A stretch of DNA of 64,000 bases. Origin: Candidatus Saccharimonadota bacterium. Its GTDB lineage: Bacteria > Patescibacteriota > Saccharimonadia > Saccharimonadales > UBA4665. Location: assembly GCA_029288365.1 (NCBI GenBank), contig JARIHI010000008.1:124001-188000 (forward strand), in the 5' to 3' direction. The notes beneath the pieces were generated by a model that did no database searches, was not told where the DNA came from, and saw only the letters and a list, made by a program, of their open reading frames with translations. Numbering within the stretch: the stretch's first letter is position 1; each line of letters starts with the position of its first letter. This document shows, piece after piece, positions 43,035 to 50,545 of the stretch. Both the position numbers and the translations under genes were made by a program.

Positions 43035-45062
43035 ATGGCAATTCTACTGTCTGAGCTTCATGGTGTCGGAAAAGCCCTAGCACAAAAGTTGCAGGGTTTA
43101 GGTTTGCGTACTGTTGATGATCTTATCCAAAATGTCCCACGACGATACGAAGACTACTCGCGTATTATGGCTATTAATGCACTGAAGCCTGGCATCGTGA
43201 CTGTTCAGGCGCAAATCAAACAGGCAAAGGGGAAGTATTTACGTCGTGGCCTACATCTTACTGAAGCGGTTGCTAGCGACGCTACCGGTAGCGTGCGCTT
43301 GGTGTGGTTCAACCAACCCTACAGAGCAGCCAGCTTTAAAAGTGGTGAACAATATTTTATTGCCGGTGAATTCGGGCTTAATTATCGCCATTTGAGTATT
43401 ATGAACCCTAGCGTTGAGCTGGTCAGTGAATTTCCGGTGAATACCGCACGCATTGTGCCGATTTATCGTGAGACAAAGGGCATTACAAGCAAGCAGATCC
43501 GTCGTATTGTGCGGGAAGTATTGCCATATATCCGCACGATGCCTGAAATGTTACCCACATGGGTTATAAAAGAGTACGACCTGTTACCCTATGCCAAAGC
43601 TATCGAAGGATTGCACTTCCCGTCTGATACTCTTGGGCTGGAAGCGGCGCAAAAACGGTTGGGTTTTCAAGAAGTGTTTGAGCTAGTATTAGCAAGCTTG
43701 CTAATGAAGCAGGAAGTTATGACTGAACCGGCTACAATCGTACCCTTTAATGAACAATTGGCCAGGGAATTTGTAAGTAATTTACCGTTTCAACTGACAG
43801 ATGCTCAGCGCAAGGTCGTCTGGCAAATATATCAGGATATACAAGAGTCGCATCCTATGAACCGTTTGGTGGAAGGTGATGTTGGTTCCGGTAAAACCGT
43901 GGTTGCAACAATGGCGGCCTTAGCGGTAGCTGAAGAAGGTATGCAAACTGCCTTTATGGCGCCTACTGAGTTACTCGCCAGACAGCACGCCGATACTATA
44001 CATAAACTTTTAGAGCCCTTAAGATTACAGGAGGGGATTGTCTTGCTGGTAGGCAGTATGAGGGCGGCGGAAAAGAAACGAGCCTATGAAGCGATTAAAA
44101 GCGGGAGAGCAAAGATCGTTATTGGTACACATGCGCTCATCCAGGAAAAGTTAGATATGCATAAATTGGCGCTGATAGTTATTGATGAACAGCACCGATT
44201 TGGTGTCGAACAGCGTAAGAAACTTATGGCAAAAGCTGGCAAAATGCCTCATGTATTGAGTTTGACGGCCACACCGATTCCTCGATCACTTGCCCTTACC
44301 CTTTATGGCGAACTCGACATATCTTTACTCGATGCAAAGCCAGAAGGTCGTCAAGAGGTCAAAACTGTCATTTGTTCACCTAATTCACGGGCGCAGTTAT
44401 ACAAGACTATCGAGGCTGAGCTCGAGACAGGACGTCAGATGTTTGTAGTATGTCCGCTAATAAGCGATTCCGATACCACCTCAGCCCGTTCAGTGGAAGA
44501 GGTGTACGAAGAAATGACAGCTATTTTTAGGACCAGAAAAATAGGCTTGGTACACGGCAAATTAAAAGCAGAAGAAAAAAACCAAGTGATGGCTGATTTC
44601 GTAAAAGGAGACATTGATATCTTAGTTTCTACTACAGTCATAGAAGTAGGCGTAGACATACCAAACGCTTCAATCATGCTTATTGAGTCGGCTGATCGGT
44701 TTGGTTTAGCACAAATCCATCAGTTACGTGGGCGTGTTGGCAGGGGTGGTCATAAGGGGTATTGCTATCTTATGACAACCGACTCATCTGCCCCGAGCAA
44801 ACGTTTGCGTGCACTCGAAACGAGTAACGATGGCTTTAAGCTGGCAGAACTGGATTTGCGTTTGCGGGGCCCGGGCGCTATTTACGGGACAATGCAGCAT
44901 GGTGCGTTAGACTTAAGGATTGCTAATTTAACAGATACAAAGTTGCTATTAACTGCACGTTCAGCTGCCGAGGAATTTATGAAAAGAGACGAAAAACTGC
45001 TAAAATATCCAGTGTTGCAAAAACGCATTTTACACTTACAAAAGGTAACAAAACTTAACTAA
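43035..45062 (+). CDS. recG: ATP-dependent DNA helicase RecG
   Basis: RecG remodels stalled replication forks and branch structures. The 675-residue protein has the N-terminal wedge/OB domain, Walker A GDVGSGKTVVA, the DEQHRFGVEQR Walker B, SLTATPIPRSLAL, and the C-terminal motif VI QLRGRVGRG. Length is normal. TATAAT at 43018-43023 lies 11 nt before the ATG. Two genes (unknown, rsmD) follow closely and are probably cotranscribed. Confidence 0.97.
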   Translation: MAILLSELHGVGKALAQKLQGLGLRTVDDLIQNVPRRYEDYSRIMAINALKPGIVTVQAQIKQAKGKYLRRGLHLTEAVASDATGSVRLVWFNQPYRAASFKSGEQYFIAGEFGLNYRHLSIMNPSVELVSEFPVNTARIVPIYRETKGITSKQIRRIVREVLPYIRTMPEMLPTWVIKEYDLLPYAKAIEGLHFPSDTLGLEAAQKRLGFQEVFELVLASLLMKQEVMTEPATIVPFNEQLAREFVSNLPFQLTDAQRKVVWQIYQDIQESHPMNRLVEGDVGSGKTVVATMAALAVAEEGMQTAFMAPTELLARQHADTIHKLLEPLRLQEGIVLLVGSMRAAEKKRAYEAIKSGRAKIVIGTHALIQEKLDMHKLALIVIDEQHRFGVEQRKKLMAKAGKMPHVLSLTATPIPRSLALTLYGELDISLLDAKPEGRQEVKTVICSPNSRAQLYKTIEAELETGRQMFVVCPLISDSDTTSARSVEEVYEEMTAIFRTRKIGLVHGKLKAEEKNQVMADFVKGDIDILVSTTVIEVGVDIPNASIMLIESADRFGLAQIHQLRGRVGRGGHKGYCYLMTTDSSAPSKRLRALETSNDGFKLAELDLRLRGPGAIYGTMQHGALDLRIANLTDTKLLLTARSAAEEFMKRDEKLLKYPVLQKRILHLQKVTKLN

Positions 45063-45067
45063 TTCTT

Positions 45068-45889
45068 ATGTATTCTGGTACTACGCTTACACCTGCTTCG
45101 GGACGCATACTCGGAGCGCACCAAAAGTTTGATCGCGTCGCTCGCCGCCATCTGAAAGAGCTTTTGGCGGAGGACAATCATTTATTTCCGCATATCCGTG
45201 ACATTTTGCGATTTGAAGGAAGAAACGGCCCGGATGGCATTAAGCGCAAAAGTCCGGCACAGAATGAGCCATATCATTTTGTTGATCCCTTCGATGAAGA
45301 AGACGGCGATTTGCATGAAATAATAACTAGTCATTATGAGGAACTGGTTGCGGCATTACGGACAGGTAATGAAGTTAAGGCAGCGTTTGAGGCAGCATGG
45401 TTGGCGCATGCGATTGTGGATGGTTTGACGCCGGCCCATCACTATCCTTACGAAGAAGAATTGCAAAAGCTACGCTGTGAAGAAAAGCTGCAAACGCGAA
45501 ATACGGTATTCAAAAAACTTATCATGCCCGGCACAAAACCCTCTGACCAAATGCGCAACAACTGGAAAATGTGGGGTCCCAGAGGGCTCATGAGTACGCA
45601 CGGTATGTTTGAGCTCGGAGTAGCGACTATCGTTGCGCCATTGAAGATACGACAGGCACTTCCAGATAAAAAAGCAGTCGAGATGTTTCAAAACGAAGGT
45701 CTAATAAAAATTTTCGGGCAAACAGCTAAAGAAATTGCTGCCATGGACTTGTATTTGTCGTATTACAAAACAGGTTGGACTCCTAAATTGGCGAGACGTA
45801 TTCGACGAAACTTAGCGCCACTTATTATTCAGGTCATTACGTTAGCGTGGTACACTGCGCTACTGGAAGCACAGAGAGCGCAGATATGA
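45068..45889 (+). CDS. Unknown protein resembling the zinc-dependent phospholipase C fold, 273 aa
   Basis: I do not firmly recognise this protein. It contains GRILGAHQKFDRVARRHL near the N-terminus and AWLAHAIVDGLTPAHHYPYEEEL in the middle, a His/Asp pattern reminiscent of zinc-dependent phospholipase C/S1-P1 nuclease folds. The rest is helical with a hydrophobic C-terminal helix (IIQVITLAWYTALLEA). It has no signal peptide. It sits 5 bp after recG and overlaps rsmD by 4 bp, so it is translated as part of that operon. Confidence 0.75.
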   Translation: MYSGTTLTPASGRILGAHQKFDRVARRHLKELLAEDNHLFPHIRDILRFEGRNGPDGIKRKSPAQNEPYHFVDPFDEEDGDLHEIITSHYEELVAALRTGNEVKAAFEAAWLAHAIVDGLTPAHHYPYEEELQKLRCEEKLQTRNTVFKKLIMPGTKPSDQMRNNWKMWGPRGLMSTHGMFELGVATIVAPLKIRQALPDKKAVEMFQNEGLIKIFGQTAKEIAAMDLYLSYYKTGWTPKLARRIRRNLAPLIIQVITLAWYTALLEAQRAQI

Positions 45890-46413
45890 GAGTTATAGGC
45901 GGTAAGCTTGGTGGGAGATTATTTGAGGCACCTCGAGGTCATCGTACTCACCCAATGAGCGAAAAGATGCGAGGGGCAATATTTGGAGCTTTAGGAGACA
46001 TTGAAGGACTGACAGTGTTTGATCCGTTTACCGGAAGTGGGGCATTGGCAATTGAGGCTATTAGTCGAGGAGCCTCGATAGTCCAAGCGATAGAAGTAGA
46101 TCCAAATGCTCACGCCGTTGCAATGAAAAACGTCGAACACCTTGGTGTTCAAGGCGAAGTTAAAGTTACCAAAGCCTATGCCGGAGCATGGTCAACGCGT
46201 CATCAAGACAGGCGTTTTGATATCGTATTGCTTGATCCTCCATACGACAAGATTCCGTATCGAGACCTTAAGCGCATGCCTCGTCATGTAGCCGAAGAAG
46301 GTGTATTGGTACTGTCTTGGCCCGGTAACTTCGATCCTTTACATTTTGATGATTTAGAAATTGTCCAACAAAAAAATTATGGTGATAGTCAGCTCATTTT
46401 TTATAAGCACTGA
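45886..46413 (+). CDS. rsmD: 16S rRNA (guanine966-N2)-methyltransferase RsmD
   Basis: RsmD methylates G966 of 16S rRNA. The 175-residue protein begins MRVIGGKLGGRLFEAPRG, typical for the family, with SAM-binding VFDPFTGSGALAIEA and the catalytic DPPYD motif. The in-frame extension upstream is ignored because homology starts here and the ATG overlaps the stop codon of the preceding gene (ATGA). A tRNA-Leu locus follows. Confidence 0.93.
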   Translation: MRVIGGKLGGRLFEAPRGHRTHPMSEKMRGAIFGALGDIEGLTVFDPFTGSGALAIEAISRGASIVQAIEVDPNAHAVAMKNVEHLGVQGEVKVTKAYAGAWSTRHQDRRFDIVLLDPPYDKIPYRDLKRMPRHVAEEGVLVLSWPGNFDPLHFDDLEIVQQKNYGDSQLIFYKH

Positions 46414-46443
46414 TAAATATTCGGCAGACTACGTCAATAACGG

Positions 46444-46472
46444 TTGTTTCAAAGAAGTGAATCGAGTACAAT
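46444..46472 (+). promoter_or_regulatory. Promoter of the tRNA-Leu transcript
   Basis: -35 TTGTTT (46444-46449), a 17-bp spacer and -10 TACAAT (46467-46472) predict a start near 46479, about 120 nt upstream of tRNA-Leu. The precursor would include the tRNA-like segment. Confidence 0.55.
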
Positions 46473-46491
46473 ACTATCGTTCTAGCTGAAT

Positions 46492-46562
46492 GCGGACGTG
46501 ATAGGCCGGTGCGAAGCATCGCCAGAAAAATAGTAGATACGCTACGTGTCATAACTGTCCGA
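46492..46562 (+). ncRNA. Degenerate tRNA-Leu-like segment upstream of tRNA-Leu
   Basis: TGCGGACGTG here matches the first ten bases around tRNA-Leu (TGCGGATGTG) at 9 of 10, and GTAGATACGCT matches its D-arm end GTAGACACGCT at 10 of 11. Ends 46492-46498 and 46556-46562 could form an acceptor-like stem. Between them lies a strong hairpin (46504-46523, GAA loop). No T-arm consensus is seen. It is probably a decayed tRNA duplicate, or a structured RNA processed from the tRNA precursor. Confidence 0.4.
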
Positions 46563-46601
46563 AAACGACACTAAACTAACAAGATACTTTAATTTCAAGA
46601 T

Positions 46602-46686
46602 GCGGATGTGGTGGAATTGGTAGACACGCTAGTCTTAGGAACTAGTGCCTCACGGCGTGAAGGTTCAAGTCCTTTCATCCGCACCA
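46602..46686 (+). tRNA. tRNA-Leu (anticodon UAG), CCA encoded
   Basis: Acceptor stem GCGGATG (46602-46608) pairs with CATCCGC (46676-46682), followed by discriminator A and encoded CCA. The anticodon loop is CTTAGGA within CTAGT/ACTAG, giving anticodon UAG for CUA codons. A long variable arm (CCTCACGGCGTGAAG region) marks it as a class II tRNA, and GTTCAAGTC gives the T-loop. The accessory island begins right after it, and tRNA-Leu genes are common integration targets. Confidence 0.95.
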
Positions 46687-46731
46687 AGATATTTGAACTA
46701 ATTATTATGAGAGATGCAGAGAGGGTATTAA

Positions 46732-47406
46732 ATGGCGAATAGCTCATTACTAAGCCCCTGGGTCGATCTCCCCAGCGTATCGCCGTACATCCTGCGTGAA
46801 GACGACGAGTGTATTAGGGGACATCGCTATTACACAAATCTTCGGTTAGACACCCTCCCTGGTCAGATCATAGGCGGACTCAATAATGCAGAGGTCGTTT
46901 TCCTAGCACTGAACCCAGGGTTTGATGAACGTGATCTCACCATTAACCTAAAGCTACCAGGCTACCTTGAGGCGAATAGCCATAATCACAATGACCCGTA
47001 TAACTCGCCGTTTTATTACTTCAGCGGAGGCTATGAATCAACTGGGGGCTACGAATGGTGGTCAAGGATACTTAAGCCATTAATAAATGCTGGCGTTACA
47101 GAATCTTCACTGCGCGATAAGCTGATGGCAATTGAATATTTTCCGTACCACTCAACCCAATACAAACACATAAAACCGTTTATACCTTCGCAGCTGTTCG
47201 CGTTTGATCTAGTACGAAAAGCAATAAGTATGAATAAGCTCATCGTAATTATGCGCAGTAAAAGGTTGTGGTTTGATGCTGTGCCTGATTTAGAAAAATA
47301 TGCACTGAGCATGATGATTAAGAATCCGCGCAACCCCTGTATATCTCCAAAAAACCTAGGTGAAGAAAACTTTCAATCTCTTCTATCAAAACTAAAATAC
47401 GTATAA
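46732..47406 (+). CDS. Uracil-DNA-glycosylase-like protein of unknown function, 224 aa
   Basis: The protein has AEVVFLALNPGFDERDL and MAIEYFPYHSTQ, a pattern I associate with hypothetical proteins of the uracil-DNA glycosylase superfamily, where an N-P-G loop binds DNA or base. There is no signal or membrane segment. It is the first gene after tRNA-Leu in what looks like an accessory island. A GAGAGGG Shine-Dalgarno precedes the ATG. The TAA stop is followed, in the same frame, by a coding remnant with no start codon. Confidence 0.6.
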   Translation: MANSSLLSPWVDLPSVSPYILREDDECIRGHRYYTNLRLDTLPGQIIGGLNNAEVVFLALNPGFDERDLTINLKLPGYLEANSHNHNDPYNSPFYYFSGGYESTGGYEWWSRILKPLINAGVTESSLRDKLMAIEYFPYHSTQYKHIKPFIPSQLFAFDLVRKAISMNKLIVIMRSKRLWFDAVPDLEKYALSMMIKNPRNPCISPKNLGEENFQSLLSKLKYV

Positions 47407-47673
47407 GTTTATGAGCTTATAGACTTCATAGATAGTAAGGGTCTTTTAATAGTTTTCAATTGGGCGGAATGGGATGAAGGTTCAGAACTGTTTACCTCCG
47501 AAGATCCAAATAAGTATGACAACATAGACCTCAAAACTGCCCTTAAGCTCATTAGTGCTGCAATACGCAAAGAACGATTTACTGATGGTACGCTGGCTTG
47601 GGCATTTGAGACGGGGAGCTTTCCAAAACTATTCAATCGGCTTCTGGAGCTAAAAGAATTGCAGAAGTTATAA
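47407..47673 (+). pseudogene. DUF6508-like protein, 5'-truncated remnant
   Basis: This 88-codon open stretch has no plausible start codon, yet it encodes a good protein sequence: VYELIDFIDSKGLLIVFNWAEW at its start, later AAIRKERFTDGTLAWAFETG and FNRLLELKEL. That matches my recollection of the C-terminal half of DUF6508 proteins (W-x-E-W, R-K-x-R-F-x-x-G, L-A-x-x-F-E-x-G). The N-terminal part, usually about 60 residues, is missing. The frame is continuous with the preceding gene across its TAA, so a deletion or recombination joined them. It implies gene decay in the island. Confidence 0.65.
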
Positions 47674-47702
47674 TAAAAGCCATAATTGTATAATATGTTT
47701 TT

Positions 47703-47775
47703 AACAGGGGTGGGCGGAAAATAACAAGCACTTGACATGCACCCACGTCATCAAAAAACACGCTCTACCCCTGTT
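47703..47775. repeat. Inverted repeat in the island gap
   Basis: AACAGGGGT (47703-47711) is the exact reverse complement of ACCCCTGTT (47767-47775), enclosing 55 nt with an inner GTGGG/CCCAC pair. It sits in the 201-nt gap between the DUF6508 remnant and the membrane-protein pair; the rest of the gap is AT-rich with a TATACT 8 nt before the next ATG. Confidence 0.5.
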
Positions 47776-47874
47776 GGGATAGGTCTCACAATACTTATTT
47801 GTGCGACATGATGCTTTCTTGATTATATTATGTTTATGTTTTGATATATCATTTTACGTAGATATACTTTAATC

Positions 47875-48684
47875 ATGACTCAGAAAAATGAAGATGGGAT
47901 TAACGCATTTCAGACATTTAGTACACTGTTAGCACTACTCTTACCTATACTTCAGTTTTTCTTTGGATTTCTACCCCAGTCAGCTCAATCAGTATTCATT
48001 ATCGAACAAATTTTGCTACCTGTCTCGATTATCGCCGCCCTATTTTCGTACTTACTTATTATTGCATTCAAAAACACGACTTGGTTTAGAATACCTTTCA
48101 ATAAAAAGAAGCATAAAGAATACCAAGATTTCCAGAATGAAATTAACTATCTGAGGAGCTATGAAGACGAAGTCAAGAGAGAGCAAAAAGCAAAACAGCT
48201 AGTCAGGAATCCAAAAAGCGAACCGTTCTACCTAACACCACTAAATGTTTATGTAGTACTTTTGCCATTACTGCTGTTTAATATGCTTCTATTCCTCGGT
48301 ATAGGTATTTTCGGAAATACAGACAGTAAATTGCTTGTTCTAATACAGTCAGTTGCTTACATATTTTCAATCTCACTAGCCAGCTTGACCCTAGCTGTCT
48401 TTTATATAAACGAAACAAATCGCAAGAATCAACAGCAACTTAATAGATACAAATATCAAAAGATACTACAGTTGTTATATGATAATAATAGCCTTCCTGA
48501 ATTTCCAAATATTGAGTTTTTAGCACAAAATGATACCGACTTTACCTTATTGAAAACATACATCCAGGTAAACAACAAAGCAATTTATGAAGTTACTACC
48601 GATAATAATGGCGACATATTAAAGCAGGTGCTTCGTCAAAATAATACAGAAGACCAAGAAGGTTTAAAAAATGATCAAAGCTAA
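47875..48684 (+). CDS. Four-helix membrane protein of unknown function
   Basis: This 269-residue protein has two membrane helices in its first 70 residues, a charged cytoplasmic loop with a Lys/Glu-rich stretch (EDEVKREQKAKQL), two more helices (about residues 125-180), and a hydrophilic C-terminal tail. No catalytic motif is visible. It is AT-rich and lies in the tRNA-Leu island. Its end overlaps the next gene by 14 bp, so the two products are probably made in fixed ratio and act together. Confidence 0.75.
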   Translation: MTQKNEDGINAFQTFSTLLALLLPILQFFFGFLPQSAQSVFIIEQILLPVSIIAALFSYLLIIAFKNTTWFRIPFNKKKHKEYQDFQNEINYLRSYEDEVKREQKAKQLVRNPKSEPFYLTPLNVYVVLLPLLLFNMLLFLGIGIFGNTDSKLLVLIQSVAYIFSISLASLTLAVFYINETNRKNQQQLNRYKYQKILQLLYDNNSLPEFPNIEFLAQNDTDFTLLKTYIQVNNKAIYEVTTDNNGDILKQVLRQNNTEDQEGLKNDQS

Positions 48685-49105
48685 AGTTGCTGATTTGATA
48701 GACGAAAGGACCCTCATACTCAATAAAGGTAAGAAACAAGGTGTGAGAGTTGGTATGAAGTTTATGATTTACGCTGCATCAGATAAAAAAATCATTGACC
48801 CAGATACTAAAAAAGAGATAGGAACATACAAGCAATCTAAGCTGTCAGTTGAAGTTTCATCTGTAGAAGAACATTATGCTATCGCAGAAACATACAGGTA
48901 TCGAACTGTTAATGAGGGTGGAACAAATTCAGCCCTGGGAAGTGTGGGAGGATTCTTGTCTCCGCCGAAATACGTCAGAAAGTACGAAACATTTTCCATT
49001 GAAGAAGTAACCAGAAAAAAGATTGATGAAGCGAGGAGTATTATCAAAATTGGAGACGTCGCTGAACAATTCGAAGAAGATAGTACAGAGGAAGTTTACG
49101 GCTAG
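48671..49105 (+). CDS. Small soluble protein with FlgT_C-like N-terminal domain
   Basis: The 144-residue protein begins KAKVADLIDERTLILNKGKKQG, then VRVGMKFMIY, a beta-barrel pattern resembling the C-terminal domain of FlgT and related ligand-binding modules in which a domain with a G-x-x-x-G-V-x-x-G-M core interacts with a partner. The family resemblance is weak and there are no flagellar genes here. It is coupled by a 14-bp overlap to the four-helix membrane protein and may be its cytoplasmic partner. Confidence 0.6.
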   Translation: MIKAKVADLIDERTLILNKGKKQGVRVGMKFMIYAASDKKIIDPDTKKEIGTYKQSKLSVEVSSVEEHYAIAETYRYRTVNEGGTNSALGSVGGFLSPPKYVRKYETFSIEEVTRKKIDEARSIIKIGDVAEQFEEDSTEEVYG

Positions 49106-49162
49106 ATAAGGAAGGTCTGGTACAATAAAAATTTAAATAACAATGAGTCTACAGAGGTTATT

Positions 49163-49747
49163 GTGCACGTTATCTATATAACTGGCTTGGGAGATCGTAA
49201 GGCTACTTGGCAACATCGGGCTGTAAAATCATGGCGTTTATATGGGGTCACGCCGCATTTTTTTCGGGTAGGATGGGCGGACGACGAGACATTTTCGTAT
49301 AAATTTAAAGAATTACTGAAACTTATTGATGATTTAGAAAAGAATGGTGAAAAGGTAGGACTTGTTGCCGTAAGCGCTGGAGCCAGCATGGCTCTTCATG
49401 CGTTTGTTGAGCGCAGATCGGTAATAGGAGTAGTGACTATTTGTGGCAAGCTACAAAGACCTGAGACGGTAGTAGAGTATGTAAAGCGTGAAAATCCGGC
49501 CTTTGCCGAATCAATGACTCTTTTGCCAACTACGCTGCGTAACCTTACGCCCTCTATGCGACGAAGGCTGTACTGTATTTATCCGCTATCTGATCATCGT
49601 GTTTCGGTAGCTGACCAGTGTATTAAAGGCGCAAATCGACGACGGGTATATAGTTTTGGGCACGTTCTTACTATAGCCACCCAAATAATATTTGGTGCCC
49701 ATCGAAATCTCCGATTCTTAAAGCTAAAAGCTAAACAGACTTTTTAG
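49163..49747 (+). CDS. Alpha/beta-hydrolase-fold protein
   Basis: This 194-residue protein starts with IYITGLGDRK, an oxyanion-hole-like turn, and carries VGLVAVSAGASMALHAF, a nucleophile-elbow pattern with small residues around Ser. The late PLSDHRVSVAD and FGHVL could supply the Asp and His. Substrate is unknown. A GTG start at 49163 follows an AGAGG Shine-Dalgarno. It overlaps the convergent membrane gene by 17 bp. Confidence 0.78.
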   Translation: MHVIYITGLGDRKATWQHRAVKSWRLYGVTPHFFRVGWADDETFSYKFKELLKLIDDLEKNGEKVGLVAVSAGASMALHAFVERRSVIGVVTICGKLQRPETVVEYVKRENPAFAESMTLLPTTLRNLTPSMRRRLYCIYPLSDHRVSVADQCIKGANRRRVYSFGHVLTIATQIIFGAHRNLRFLKLKAKQTF

Positions 49748-50450
49748 CTGGAGATTTTGTGGTGCCTGCGATACGTAAATATAAGATTGCCGGTAGACAA
49801 AAGTAAGCAATAGATAGCACTACAGTCACTAAAGCACCCAAAAAAGGCACTACCTGAGGAAGCTGTATAGCAGCTTGCACCACTACTAGCGCTAGGGCAA
49901 TCTTCCAATTCTTTTTAACTAAGTTTGTACAAACCTTGATAGAATCAATAGCGCCCAAATTTTTGTCTATCATGACATATCCTGCAAATACAAGCAGCAC
50001 CGTAGCAATAAGTCCAGGAATAATAAGTAAGACAAAACCAATCACTACAATAAGAATAGAGAGTATACCGAGGCCGACAAATCTCCAAAAGAAAGGTTGT
50101 GACTGGTCTACAACTTCACGAAAGCTTATTTTTTGCCCTCGGACACTCGCCAATTGAGTAATGATAGATGCAATTGACAAAAGCACCAAAAGTATAAGCA
50201 AGCCGATGGTTGCCACGATTCCTAGTAGTACACTCACCATCGTAGCGCCATCGCTATGCGTAGTTGTGGCTAACGTAGTTATAAGAAACAAACTTAAAAA
50301 TACCAGTACAAAGGGTATGATGTATATCTGGACGAAGGTACCTAAGTTTAAGAGCAACGCTTCCCATGATTTCTCAATAAGCTTGAAGCTATTCCCTAGT
50401 ATGGTAAAAAAATCATCCTCTTGTCTGGTGGGTAAAGCTTTGTCGTCCAT
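49731..50450 (-). CDS. Multi-pass membrane protein (YciC/DUF975-like)
   Basis: The 239-residue protein has about six hydrophobic segments, with a long Leu/Ile-rich stretch (residues 75-105) and a Gly-rich GFVLLIIPGLIATVLLVFAGY, the pattern of glycerophosphoryl-diesterase-membrane-domain or DUF975 proteins. No enzymatic residues are seen. A GGAGATG Shine-Dalgarno precedes ATG 50450. It diverges from hisS. Confidence 0.75.
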   Translation of the reverse strand: MDDKALPTRQEDDFFTILGNSFKLIEKSWEALLLNLGTFVQIYIIPFVLVFLSLFLITTLATTTHSDGATMVSVLLGIVATIGLLILLVLLSIASIITQLASVRGQKISFREVVDQSQPFFWRFVGLGILSILIVVIGFVLLIIPGLIATVLLVFAGYVMIDKNLGAIDSIKVCTNLVKKNWKIALALVVVQAAIQLPQVVPFLGALVTVVLSIAYFCLPAILYLRIAGTTKSPAKKSV

Positions 50451-50529
50451 AACATCTCCGGTTAATTGTTGTTTTCATTAAAACACCCATGCAGAAGTAA
50501 CGTCAATAGAAATTCGAAAGAAATACAGG

Positions 50530-50535
50530 TATAAT
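50530..50535 (+). promoter_or_regulatory. -10 element of hisS, decides the start codon
   Basis: TATAAT overlaps the first in-frame ATG (50534), which therefore cannot be transcribed from this promoter. ATG 50546, 10 nt downstream, is the likely start. Confidence 0.6.
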
Positions 50536-50545
50536 GCCAGAAGTT

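Noticed and set aside
47409-47738. Minus-strand open frame in the island
   Set aside because: The plus strand gives a recognisable DUF6508-like sequence over the same bases, so the minus frame is a shadow.
46687-49162. Integrase-mediated island with attL/attR
   Set aside because: No integrase gene and no direct repeat of the tRNA 3' end were found in the window; the island is supported only by content.
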